This document shows, one piece after another, positions 25,801-37,330 of a stretch of 64,000 nucleotides of DNA. The position numbers were made by a program, and so were the translations under genes. This DNA comes from Cordia subcordata (Eukaryota; Streptophyta; Magnoliopsida; Boraginales; Cordiaceae). The stretch is from positions 11,658,501 through 11,722,500 of the forward strand of contig JAPTOF010000008.1 in NCBI GenBank assembly GCA_028554755.1. The letters are read 5' to 3'. The notes beneath the pieces were generated by a model. It was not told where the DNA came from. It did no database searches and was given only the letters and a program-made list of their open reading frames with translations. Every line of letters begins with the position of its first letter. Position 1 is the first letter of the stretch.

Positions 25801-26193
25801 GATGCAATGTCCTAGGAACACCAACCCTACCAGCACCCACCTTTTACTGCTTCAATAACTGATATGTAAGAAGAGCACAACAATAAGGCTCTTATGAGAA
25901 ACAAATAGAAGTAATACTACAACTTCATAAAATGGCACTCACAGTCAACTGTAAATCCAAATAAAAGCTCTACATCAGTGAGGAGATAATAATGCTGATT
26001 TCATAATCTATTGTGCAGTTAACATCCAACAGACCAATTCATTCACCCAGTTGTTGTGAAAAAGAAAGAAGTGTACAAATTCCACCTTTACTAGAATTGC
26101 AGAGAAAGCCTAGCAAGTCGAAAGCAGAGAAGGATAATGCATATCTGGAATATGCCTAATGATTGAATAATACCTTGCTTTAGGCGTCTGCAT
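22820..26193 (-). CDS. Interactor of constitutive active ROPs (ICR/RIP family), 617 aa
   Basis: Coding exons on the minus strand: 26174-26193, 25032-25212, 22820-24472. The phase is kept and all junctions are GT-AG. The protein starts MQTPKAR and continues with a Ser/Pro/Lys-rich head ([19 protein letters not shown]). From about residue 68 it is almost wholly coiled coil, starting [20 protein letters not shown]. The C-terminus has the family's [16 protein letters not shown] and [13 protein letters not shown] segments. These proteins bind GTP-loaded ROP GTPases and link them to microtubules or exocyst partners, so the product is a cytoplasmic scaffold for polar growth. The length suits the long members (ICR2/RIP2-like, about 580 aa from memory). 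The exact orthologue is not settled. The start codon is far upstream of the main exon and would be missed by single-exon prediction. Confidence 0.93.
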
Positions 26194-28190
26194 ATTTAAT
26201 TCACAGTAGCAAATGTAGGATATTAAAGGTGCTCTTCTTCAAAGGCCCACCTGACCTACAGCACCTGAAACAATTAAGAAGAATCCTTGGCTGAGAAAGT
26301 ACCTTTGAGGCATTCATATATGTAATAAGAGATAGCTAATTGTTCATTGAAGGCATCCAAACTTCTAACCCATATTCAATGAGGGCACCAAATCAGAGAA
26401 ACAAACAAATAAACTATCCCTTCAAAGAAACTCTAAGAGAAACCACCTCCACTCCACCAACCAAACCCTTATTTGAAGGAAGAAAACAGAAAACATAAAG
26501 CCTAAAATTGGGTTTGATGGAAGTAGCCTCGGGAGGGGGGGGGGGTGTTGGAAGGGAATAAAAGATTGTTTTTTTAAAAAAAGAAGAATGTCACTAAACA
26601 TTACTACTTTTTGCTTTCTTTTCCATTTACTTCCTTTTCACTCTTGTGCTTTAACTGTAAGCAACAACATCATTGAAACAACATCACCAATAAAGTGATT
26701 GAGACAAGTAATACAACCCTTCAAGAACTTTATATCCACAAAATAATAAAGATGAATATGTATAATTACAACATGAAGAAAAGTCCCCTCATAAGAAAAT
26801 GAGGAACGGCCCGGTTACTGTCATGGTTCGACACAATTTCAGCAAAATAGTCCATCTTACTGGAAGGCACTGAAACTACAAAAGCTTAACCATAATAGAA
26901 ATAGGCTTATATTTTCCTTATGTGAAATTACTACAGACCATAGTGAAGACATTTAACCAAAAACTGAAGAAACTTGAAAAATCTCACTGAATTAAGGATG
27001 TTTTCAAAACAAAAATGAAAAAAATGGCTCATAGATATACTTCAGTGGGAATTTATATGCAGAAAAACATGGGGAAAGAAATACAAGAAAGCTTCAAAAT
27101 ATTTTACAGTTGGTTTTACAAACATTTAGATCCAAAGAAAAAAGTAATTCTCTTCTTTAGATCTCTGCCTGAACCAAAAACAGTAGCTAGGTAAGCTCTA
27201 CATTCAGATAATATGTAAAAAGAGTGCATACAGAAAAATTTACAGCCACTATGACTCGAGCTTTAACGCTCAAAAACCAACCCACATTGTAGAATCAACC
27301 CGAAAGAATGAAATGACATCAAATATGTCCACCAAGACTCGAGATTTATTGCTTAAAAACCAACCCACATTGTAAAATCAGCTATTCAAAAACAAACAAA
27401 AAGAATTCAAATGATAATAAAAACAGCCAGAATACTCAAGCTTTTGCTCCTAAAAGACCAACCCACATTGTAAAATAAACTGATAAGTTATGCCCAGAAA
27501 CAAAAGCAAAAAAAAAAAAAAATGAAATGGCTAGAAGATAGCCACCAAGATTCAAACTTTAATGCTCAAAAACCAAACCACATTGCAAAATCAACCCATA
27601 AGCTTCGCAAAAAGAAACGCAAAACCGTGAAATAACGTAAAAAAACGAAAACCAACGCAGTTGACGAACAGCAGTCTCTGCAGCTTCAGAGAAAACCCAA
27701 AAAAGCCAAATCTTTTTAGTACTTATAAGCCAAAAAGAAAATGAAGAGAACAAAAAAAAAATAGTAGCTTTAGACAAATGAACATGAAAGAATGTTTAGT
27801 GGAAAGCCAAAATTTTGAAATGGCATAAAAAAAAAAATGAAAACCAACCCAGTTGAGAAACCAGCAGTCTCTGCAGAAAACTCAAGCAGAAGAAGAAAAG
27901 AAAAAAGAAAACAGAAAAAAAAAGTAGCTTTAGACAAGTGAAACATGAAAGAAGAGTAGTTGGTGGACTTACAAAGAAGAGTGGAAAGTTGGGTTAGTTT
28001 GCAGTGGATAAGTTTGACTGGGGACTAGAAGAAGAAGAAGAAGAAGCTTATAAGCTAGCTAGCTCAAGAAGCTTATAAGTTAGCTAGCTCAAGTTCCAAC
28101 AAAAATTAAGAAGAAAACCCTAGTCTTTGTGGGGATTGAGAACAGATAAAAAGAAAACTGTGAGCTCGAGGGAGAGAGTTTATACTGCGT
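26194..28190 (-). other. 5' UTR and 5'-UTR intron of the ICR gene
   Basis: An acceptor TTGTTTCAG|GTGCTG opens the exon carrying the ATG (from 26264 downwards). A donor CTTCTTT|GTAAGT at about 27971 probably ends the first leader exon, giving a ~1.7 kb leader intron. The first exon (about 27972-28190) has a (GAA)n run and two copies of a ~25 bp AAGAAGCTTATAAGCTAGCT unit (about 28042-28090). The intron contains four degenerate repeats at 27251-27597 and a poly-G run at 26535-26545. No transcript evidence is available. Confidence 0.5.
27251..27597. repeat. Four degenerate repeats in the ICR leader intron
   Basis: Units of about 50 bp share ACTCGAGCTTTAA.GCT and AAAACCAACCCACATTGTAA. They start at about 27251, 27331, 27431 and 27541 (spacing 80-110 bp). 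A partial further pair (AACC.GCAGTCTCTGCAG) follows at about 27650 and 27845. Confidence 0.6.
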
Positions 28191-28265
28191 TTGGTACAGT
28201 TGTGTAAACCACTTCTTGCAGAGGCAAAAAAACTCTTGCTTGGTTTGCTATGCTGTTTCCAAGTC

Positions 28266-28980
28266 CCTTCTTTTTTTTTTTTTTTTTTTTTTCACTGCTT
28301 ACTGTTTTGTTTCTTTCACTACTTTTCTTTCTTTTCTTTTTTTTTTTGGGGGGTTTTTCACTTTTTTTACGTTAATGTGAGACAAGAAAAATATTTAGGA
28401 ATCACTAGGAACAATTAACTAAATTTTCCTAAAATTTTAGTAATTTTTTTGAACTAGTATCAATAAGACTTTTTTTTTAATTTTTTCTTTATAGCATTCG
28501 AACCCAAGTCATCACTCATGGAAAATAATTTCAAACATTTATGAAATATTGTTAGAAAAACTTGTTCAAAGTCTTCGAACAAAATAGATAATTTGAGTCT
28601 TCGAAGAAATGCTAAAATATTACATCTCATTTTTTATGCCATGACTACAGTCACATCTAAAGAACACATAAAAAATGATGAAGAATATTCTTAAAGAAGT
28701 ATGCAAGAGACAATCAGCAAGAATGAGCAGAGATGGTCTTGTAAAGAGGAAAAGAAATGGAGCATAAGTTTTTATACATGAGATATTTATTTTGTATCTT
28801 TTTTATATTTTTTTTAAAAATTTATCTAATAAGATTTATCATGTGATACATTTAAAAGTAAATTTTATGATATTTCGATGACATAACCCCAAGGCCATGT
28901 AAAATAAGCATCTCAATCCGGAAAAAAATAATACTAGCTATGCATTGAATGCATGCATAGTCCCTGGACCAAGTAGTCTG
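28266..28980. other. Intergenic AT-rich DNA upstream of the ICR gene
   Basis: Long poly-T stretches (about 28270-28350), then AT-rich DNA. The frame at 28191-28418 is a Phe-rich artefact of the poly-T. No gene is seen. Confidence 0.6.
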
Positions 28981-29104
28981 CTTTGGTTGGGTCGGTAAAT
29001 TTTGTCAAGGAGAGTGTAGAGAGAGGAAGAGAGAGACTGTGCGTGTGTTATAAATGCATAGACTCGGGAAAATCGAGACACCATAGTACTGGTTTGGGTC
29101 ACAT

Positions 29105-29376
29105 GTTGGGATTACATTTTTTTTTTTTTTTAAAAGAGTTAGACCGAAGGCGAATCTTTTTTCCACATGTGCCAGAGGCTCTATGACCAGGTGGGTTGTA
29201 AATTAAGGATGTGCATGAGTGGCGTACAGAGAGACCAACGGGTCACGAACCTGCGATGGCACATGATATTTCAAAGAGGAATCGCCACGGATTGAACGCG
29301 TTGTCAGAGTGTTTTCACCCCAATCACCTGGCCATTTACCAACTCATATATGCCCCTATGGGGTTGGGATTACATT
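29105..29376 (-). mobile_element. tRNA-derived SINE with 14-bp target duplication
   Basis: GTTGGGATTACATT occurs at 29105-29118 and again at 29363-29376. Between them, a poly-T run directly follows the first copy (a poly-A tail on the minus strand). The ~230 bp body, read on the minus strand, starts CCCATAGGGGCATATATGAG. It contains an A-box-like TGGTAAATGGCCAGG and a B-box-like GTTCAATCC, as expected for an internal pol III promoter. The duplication, tail and boxes together identify a retroposed SINE. Frames at 28983-29186 and 29211-29426 overlap it and are not genes. Confidence 0.75.
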
Positions 29377-29429
29377 CTTCAATCTGTTTGTTGTTGACTC
29401 TTTGTCTCTTGATGAGTTGGACGTAGGCC

Positions 29430-30960
29430 GTGAAAATTGGATTGGATATATCGTATTCATATTGAAGGTAAGGAGAAAAAATATCTAATCCGCTAATAAA
29501 AATTTAGATATTTTTAAGTTTCAAAATTTTAGATATTTTGCTAAATTAAAAATTGTTGGGTTGTTTATCAATTGTCTACCAATCCAATAACATTTAATTA
29601 ATATCATTATGACAATGCTAAATTAATACTAAATAAGAAATAGAAAAAATCAAAAACATCAAATTTTTAATGGGTAAATCAAAATTTCAAAATATTAAAA
29701 TTCCTAAAAGCAACGCCTCCAAACTGCGATCTGCCAAACTTATGCTGTTTAATTGCTCTTGGTGGCCCTCCTATGTCGTACCTCTTGCCCTCTTGGTAGG
29801 TAAATGTTTGTTTGATTGTAATTTTCTTTTCTCCTTTTTTCTTATCAACGAGCTAATTATAAATGATTGTTCGGCACAACTAGTGGATAGGATAATTTAT
29901 GTTGATTGGATAGCTAAGGCGCTTAACATATATTATATATCAATCGGGAATCAAATAATAGTTATAATAAATTTATAACAAGTAAATAAAGGACCATTTT
30001 ATTATGAAATTATTAATTATTGTACATATTTATTTTTGGGCTAATTTATTATTATCCAAATTTTATGATTCATTATTATTTGAATTCTCATGTGATATAG
30101 TTAGGTCAACTTATATTTCTAAATCCATATAAATTCTAGTATATGTAATTATTTTTGTATTGCCCTTATAAATAGGGGGTTTGCATTGTAAACTTGTATT
30201 ATGTATTAATAGGGGGTCTGCATTGTAAACTTGTATCATATACTAAGTACTAACAATAAAAATCATAAAATATTTTCTTATCTTCTCTCTCTTATATTTT
30301 CTCTATTTTCTTGTTATTTATATTTTCTTTATTTCTTTTATTCATATATCTCTTTTTTATTTCATAGTTATTTTTACAACACATTATACAATTTTCTTTT
30401 CCACTTTTTTGGGTTAGTGACAAATGTAGAGATTTAACATCAGTATTTAAGGATCATGTTTCTAATTGACAACTTTTTTTATTTTTCATTTTTTGTTTTC
30501 TAAGTGGGAAAATTATATGGTTAAATGATCTATAGTGCAACGAACCTAAATTCAAATTGTTGGGTTTGTTGAAAAATATTCCTCTCCCATAGGAAAAAAT
30601 CAGAAAATTTAAGACTATCTTATAATGGTCTTGGATTACTCTTCATATCAACCAATTGATTTTTATAATAAAAGTTTAGAATTTCTTCACATGATATTAA
30701 AGTTGAGTTTTGGTCCACTCCAGTCTCTCGGTCTCAGGTATGCATGTTAACTGTGTGTCACAAGACATATAAGTTAAACAACATATTTTGAAATAAGCCA
30801 AGTAGTAATATTTGTGATGAGGATATATGCCCAAACTAGTAATTCTTGATAAGTAAAAAAGGTGCATCTAACCTTTCGAGGTCAGTCAATTTCATGCTTA
30901 CAAGTTAAAAGTGTTGTAAAATTTAACTTGAGAATTTCCAGTAAAGCTTGTCTATTTTTA
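29430..30960. other. Intergenic DNA with a possible LTR fragment
   Basis: AT-rich and gene-free. At about 30150-30240 TTATAAATAGGGGG is followed by two ~37 bp units (GGGGGTTTGCATTGTAAACT / GGGGGTCTGCATTGTAAACT). TATA plus repeat plus CT-rich DNA resembles the R/U5 part of an LTR. No ends or domains can be defined. Confidence 0.35.
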
Positions 30961-30965
30961 TGCCC

Positions 30966-31227
30966 AGTTTGTTATAGTCTTATTTTAAGATGCTTATCCT
31001 ATTGAAATGAGGGTACATCTTATAAGATTTAAGAAATCTTATCATACATCCTATGAAAATTCAAAGCAAAACCATAATTTTTATCTAATAAGAAATAAGC
31101 AATCTATCCTATCTTATTTTTTACAATCATAGAATGCATGGTATATGTGATAAGATATCTTAAATCTTATAAGATATCTTCAAATTTCAATAGAATAAGT
31201 ATCTTAAAATAAGATTATTCCAAACAC
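30966..31227. repeat. Foldback MITE, ~260 bp
   Basis: The left arm (TTTGTTATAGTCTTATTTTA, continuing GATGCTTATCCTATTGAAAT) pairs with the right arm (ATTTCAATAGAATAAGTATC, continuing TTAAAATAAGATTATTCC). An inner palindrome, ATCTTATAAGATTTAAGA, also occurs in both arms. Non-coding. Confidence 0.7.
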
Positions 31228-31239
31228 AGTATTAATCCT

Positions 31240-32240
31240 TTAATTGTTTTACGATTCATGGAGTTCACCTGTCTATACGTGCTTTTCAATTAATAACGAG
31301 GAAAAACAAATTCAAATGTTCAACATGCAAAATAAATTAGGTAAGCACAGGAAATGTTTTTCTTTCCTTTATCATTTTCTTTTCGATAATAAAGTATGTT
31401 GAATTTAGGTTTCATGTTTCTCCAGTAAAATTTCCTCGAATCATTAGGTCCAAATCCTATGAGAAATGAACAAAGTCATGATCCTATAAATTAACAAATT
31501 TTTAAAAAAATATTAGTAGGATTTGCCTAACAAGAGAATCAATAGTATGCATCTTATTAAATATTAATCACAGTTGTTGATTCTCTAGTCCAACTGACAC
31601 CGTTGTAATAAAATACAACATTTTAAGAGTATTAAATAAACCATAAGAATTAGTTTATTATAAAGTGTTTGCGAATAAAAAAATTATTACATCTCATCTT
31701 CATCTCGACCAAAAAAAAATATTTTTTTAAGAATTGAATATGATAAGTTCTATATCTAACTAATATATAACTATAATTTCTCTAGATGATTTTATGAATT
31801 TCGAGACTCAACGTATTTAATGTTAGTCCAAGAAACTTATCAGTTACCAGTCAAAGGAAAAAAAAATATCATGAATTTGTTTGGATTAATTTTTTTTAAA
31901 GTGTTCTTTTTATAGCTTTTAAAAAATATTTTTTAAAAAACTAAAAATTTTGAATTTAAAAAAATTAAAATTATTTTTTTAAAAAAATTTAAATTTTCCA
32001 AAATTCAATCTAAATACTTATTATAAAAAAAATTTCAAATGAACCCTATAATGAGTTAAGGATATCAATTAAATATGTCATTACCAAAAAAAGAAAAACG
32101 AAAAAAAGGAGAAAAAAAAAAGAGTATTATGCTGAAGTTGTCCAAATGCTGACATGACGTATAACATCCGTATTGAGACAAAATGATCTGATTAGACTTG
32201 TGACTGTACAACGCATTGGAAGTCTTAGGCAAACAGTTGG
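31240..32240. other. Intergenic AT-rich DNA
   Basis: No gene is seen. A family-A MITE-like segment lies at about 31880-32045 (TTTGTTTGGATTAATTTTTT ... TTTCAAATGAACC). The remainder is A/T-rich without recognisable content. Confidence 0.5.
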
Positions 32241-32246
32241 CTTAAC

Positions 32247-33155
32247 TACCTGTTTGGCAAAGAGCCCGATTGGCTAAGCTTATTTTGAATTACTCATAAA
32301 CACATTGTTTATGAGAAAAAAATTACTATAAGCAAATAATAAATAAGTAAACATGTGTTTGGATATGTCCTTATAGGTTATTAATATATTTGATAAATAA
32401 GTGCTTATAAACAACAGCAGTAGTTATAATGATTGAAAATGATATATTATTAATTATAAATTATCAAAAAGTAAACTTTTTTAAGGGTGATGTTATCTTT
32501 TTATTACTTTGACCAAAATGCTTACAAGTTATCAAAAATAAGTTGGTAATTGGAGCTTTTTTTCCCCTAGCTTATAAGCTGAAAAAAGTGCTTAAAAGCT
32601 ATTTAATCAAATATGTTTTTATCCTTTTTGGCTTATAAGCTGGTCAAACCAACTTATAAGCTTAGCCAAACACCCTTTAATCTTATTTGGGGCTTATAAG
32701 TTGAAAATAGTAAAAAGTTATGAAGGAATGCTTTTTTTAGGAGCTAATAAGCTGCAAAATAAAAGCCCGTTTGGCTAAGCTTATTTTTACGTGTTTATAA
32801 GCAAAAAACTACTTATAAGCAAGTTGAGATGTGTTTGGAAAATATGTGTTTATAAACTACATACACGTTTAGTAAATAAGTAATTATAAGTGACAAGAGT
32901 AGTTAAAATAATTAAAAAGGATATGCCATTAATTAGTGTGACAAAACTATTTAAGGGTAACATTGTCTTTTTTGCTAGTTTGACCAAGTACTTATAAGCT
33001 GCCAAAAAATAGACTATTATTTGCTATTTTCTTTCCCAGCTTATAAGCTAGCAAAAAGTGCTTATAAGTTGGTTGTCCAAACACGTATATTGTCCTTTTT
33101 GGCTTATAAACTGGTCAAACCAACTTATAAACTTAGCCAAATACCTCTAAGCAGG
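32247..33155. repeat. Two adjacent copies of one MITE family
   Basis: Copy 1 (about 32247-32681) starts TGGCTAAGCTTATTTTGAAT and ends TAAGCTTAGCCAAACACCC. Copy 2 (about 32764-33153) starts GCCCGTTTGGCTAAGCTTAT and ends CTTAGCCAAATACC. Both share internal landmarks (TTAAGGGTGATGTTATCTTT / TTAAGGGTAACATTGTCTTT; GGTCAAACCAACTTATAA). The ends are inverted repeats. Non-coding, hAT-like from the termini. Confidence 0.7.
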
Positions 33156-33159
33156 ATGA

Positions 33160-33744
33160 AATGGGCTCTAAAATAGACTACCCATGAGAGAGTTGGGAAT
33201 GTTTTTTATTTTTGGTCTTTACAAATAATTCTTAAATAAGTTTTTAAAAAATAATAAAAAATATATATATTTGGGGAGTGTGCTTTAGGAACAACTTTAG
33301 AAACCAAAAAAACAAAAAATATATTTGAAACATGTGTTTGAAAAACAAATATTCTTTAAAAAAAAAAGAAACTTATTTAGTTACATATGTTTTTAATTTT
33401 TTCTCAATTGAAATAAACAAGACATTACTCACTCAATTCAAATAATAAAGTCCAAAACTTAAATTTGAAAAAAAAATTAGTCTCAATAAAAGCCAAATCT
33501 AATATCATTAGAGAATATATATGTCGGTCTTACTTGAGCATAAAATTGGTCAATTTTATTTTTAAATTAATGAAATAAATACTATGATATTCAAGAAATC
33601 ACTTTCTAATTCAACACTATAGCCGATCCTAGGTGGTAGTATTTGATTTAGGCAAAACAATGTATTTGAGTAGATATGTTATCTATGAGATCAAATTTCT
33701 ATCATAAATCAATGCAATCATGGCAATGAAAGCATGTGATTTTG

Positions 33745-33792
<48 letters not shown>

Positions 33793-36200
33793 GAAGGATT
33801 GTGTGCATAGACTAAATCCAGAAATTATATAATACAATGATTTTACGATGTTATTAAAGGATAAGAGATGAAAAGGCTCAAAAAGAGAGCGAGAATATGG
33901 TGGGTTTTTGAAAATTGATTGAATTTTACTTTTAGATGTGTTCCATAATAATATTACAACATTGGCATTGCCTTAATAAAAAGTCGTTCTCCTTGTATTC
34001 ATTTTTTTATGAGTAAAAAGAACAAAAACACTTAAAACATCTAAAAAGTGTTTTTGTTTTTTGTTTTTTGAGTAAAATTATGGTACTGTGAATATATAAC
34101 CAAATAAACTTTTTACTTTTTTTGTTTGGAAAAAGCAAAAAGGCCGTTTTTCAAAAACAACACCAAATTGATTTTGATTTAGTTGACTAGTTTTAAAATT
34201 TGACAATTTATTCTCTTATTTTCATAAATTGTGACGCTGTTAATATTAAACTCAAAAAATATCAAGAAAATAATAACATTAAAACTTAAAGTGTCATATA
34301 TTACAATGATAAAACTGACAATATTGCAAAAAGATAAGAAACCAAAAAAATGTTGTTTTTTTTAACATTATTTAAATTTAGGACTATTAGCATTACTAGT
34401 TACAAAGATAAAATATTGAATTATGGCATTTTAAAAGTAAAAAACTTAATTATTAAAAATATAAAAGATAAAAGACCAAATAAATTAAAAAAAACCTCCC
34501 ACCAACTTTTCATTAAAAAAATATTTATAAACATAGAAATAAAGACTCCAAACACCCTCTTAATTAAAAGATTCTTGTGACTTGTCCTGTCTTTGATTCC
34601 AAGGTACAGAACAAGTAGTGATGACCCAACAACAATTAGTATAGGGATCTCCGTATGTCCTGTCTGATCTCTTTGTCTTGTTTCTTCTTGTCCGAGTTCT
34701 AATCTCGTCTTAAAAGTTTGTTTTCATAAGAGAAAGAGGTGGGTTTTTTTGGGGGTCTCTTTCGGTTACATGTAACATCATGCACCGGAAATGTCTTCCC
34801 TAGAGAAATTTGGTACTAATTAAGTTATTCAAATATTATTGTTAGAGTTGTATACCAATTAATTAAAAGATGATCTATAGAAACGACTTATTGTATACCA
34901 ACAGAATACTCTTCGAAATTATAGATTTAACATTTACGTACACTGGTTTGAGGCTACTGGGAAAGAGAAAAAAAATAAACTATAACTGTTATGAACATAT
35001 TCTACTTATAGCCTATAAAAGGGAATGATCTTATGACATGAGAAAAAGTCAACCTTTTGCAGAAGGAAGCAAAGAAATTAAGAGTCTATAAGGGCCTTGA
35101 TTAAGGGGATCCAAATCCCTCTAATTAAGAACTTTACTATAGACAAGTCGGCCTTTATATAAAATGAAGAAAGAACTATGCAAAGGGAAGCATATACAAC
35201 ATATTCATCCAAAATACACGGATAACCTCTTTTGATATCTACATATGCTTACCCCATTCTCGAAAAGAGATTTAAACTTTTACTCTAAAGGCCTAAATTT
35301 TAACTGTAGAATTTACCTTCTACAATGACAATTCAGAAAAAAGTAACTTTTAGAAAGCGGCAAAAAGAGGTGTTCCTATAGCAAATGTGCTAATACCTCT
35401 TTTGGTTGAGGAACTAACATAGTGACCTATGACTTTGGTCAAGACCCTCCTAGGTGAAGATTTTAGAAGAACTTTAGAGTTTGGATTAATTTTTAATTTC
35501 TCTTAAAAAAAAAGTCCAAAAAATCACAATGATCTCTTATTTTCATTTTTTCGTTATTGAATATCTTGAATTCAAAATCAAGAGGCGATCCAGAACTCTT
35601 GGTATACCTTTTCAGAATTTAATCGATAAAAGTCACAAAAATTGTAACTGCACCTTGACTTAAAATAGGCTTACACGAGATTTTCCGAATTATATATACA
35701 TTTTTATTTACGACCACTAGGAGTCAAGACTCATGTTCCACGATTAGGTACTTGTTTATTGAATTGTGTGACCCATGTTACTAATTTCAAACAAACAGGT
35801 GTGAGATATGTCGGATCATTTGTGTGACTACTTTAGCTGGCCGATGGGTTTCGATGCCTAATCATTGTGCATTTTATCCATTTCTGACCAGAAAAATTTT
35901 GATTCAGTCCTCGAATAAAAATAAAATATGTTGCAGAACTTGTCAAATGATTCAAAATTAGCAGAACATTGTGGATGATGAATCCTGTAACAAACCTGAG
36001 AGCAGTCAGAATGCGAAAGAATGGTATTCAAATGGCAAATGTATTGCTACTTGACACACGTTACCTGATTACTACATATGAACATTGTGGATTTTAATTA
36101 TCTAGAAATTGTCGGGTAGCGACTTCACCCTATTAAGGAGGATAACACAATTTCGAGTCCTAAAAAGTACTCTACTTCTGACTTGATAGGGATGAACCTT
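33160..36200. other. Intergenic AT-rich DNA
   Basis: Contains a long (AT)n run at 33747-33789. The frame at 34350-34580 is Lys/Ile/Asn-rich low complexity. No gene, tRNA or transposon domain is recognised. Confidence 0.55.
33747..33789. repeat. (AT)n microsatellite
   Basis: About 21 uninterrupted AT dinucleotides. Confidence 0.9.
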
Positions 36201-36208
36201 TAGCCTAA

Positions 36209-36441
36209 TGTGATATTATATCTTTACTCAAAGCAAGTTACACATATCTTTTTTCAATAGTTTTGCATCAAATTTGCCCGCTCTATGTGTGATAATATTT
36301 TGACTCAAAGCAAATAACACATATCTTCTTTTAATAGATTTTGCGTCAAATTTGACCGCTTTATGTGTGATAATATTTTAATTCAAAGCAAATAACACCT
36401 ATCTTCTTTCAATAGATTTTGCGTCAAATTTAACTGCTTTT
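36209..36441. repeat. Three-unit tandem repeat, period 78-79 bp
   Basis: Units begin at 36209, 36288 and 36366 with TGTGATA. They share TCAAAGCAA, AACAC.TATCTT and TTTTGCGTCAAATTT. The latter two are more alike than either is to the first. The minus-strand frame at 36399-36611 crosses the last unit and is not convincing. Confidence 0.7.
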
Positions 36442-37088
36442 AAGGCAATCTCAAATGTCAAACTATTATTAGGTACTCCATGATTTGTGATTAGGGCAAG
36501 TTCGACTTTGTTACAGCTTGAACTAAGGATTCTCCTCCCCGCTTTCTTAAACTCCGTGAACCCTACACGCGTCTTCGATTGTATCTCTGATACCATCAAT
36601 CCTAAACTCATAAAAAAGAAAAAAGAAGAATAACATTTAACTAATAGATAAGAATTTCAGACAGTTATACCTCACATAATGGGAAAAGACTTTTGATTTG
36701 ATTTCACGTGAGAATTTTGATTTGATTCCACACGGTATATTACACCCGAAACTTATCATTAGACTCTATCGGACATCCAGTAGTCAAATTTAGGTTCTGC
36801 CAATTATATTTTTTTTTATAGAAAGAGCTAATCTTTTTACATCCATATGCCATAATGCTAATTTCCGCCCGTAGGTATAATTTTCCACAGTTGCGAACAA
36901 CAATTTGATTTTATCGATTATTTTCCTCTCCCCAAGTTGTTTTCAATGAATTCAATAATACCAAATCAAAATGTTACTTCTATACAACCCATGCGTCATT
37001 AAGTCAGTGTTGTGATTTCACTTTTCATGCCTCTGCAAAATCTCTTGTACCGTTATAACATTTGGGATTATAATCCTATACACTCCCT

Positions 37089-37314
37089 TCGATGCTTAAA
37101 ACAAAATAAAATGAATTATCGATAAATCAAAATTTTGCCATCCAAAATTTTGGTAGATAACTAAGCACCACTCCAGGTAGCACATCATTACCAAAGACAC
37201 ATCGATGCTTAAAACAAAATAAAATGAATTATCGATAAATCAAAATTTTGCCATCCAAAATTTTGGTAGATAACTAAGCACCACTCCAGGTAGCACATCA
37301 TTACCAAAGACACA
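37089..37314. repeat. Perfect 113-bp tandem duplication just 3' of POP4
   Basis: Copy 1 is 37089-37201 and copy 2 is 37202-37314. Both run from TCGATGCTTAAAAC to CCAAAGACACA with no difference that I can see. Copy 2 ends 16 bp from the POP4 stop codon, so the duplication is probably in the 3' UTR. Confidence 0.85.
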
Positions 37315-37330
37315 ATTATCAGTAACAAAA

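Noticed and set aside
28490..28515. Possible B box (ATTCGAACCC, inverted) of another SINE or tRNA
   Set aside because: Isolated match; no A box, tail or target duplication nearby.
32247..33155. CRISPR-like direct repeats
   Set aside because: The repeats are whole MITE copies in a plant nuclear genome; there are no short regular repeat-spacer units or cas genes.
36399..36611. 70-codon minus-strand frame
   Set aside because: Overlaps a tandem repeat unit and has no recognisable similarity.
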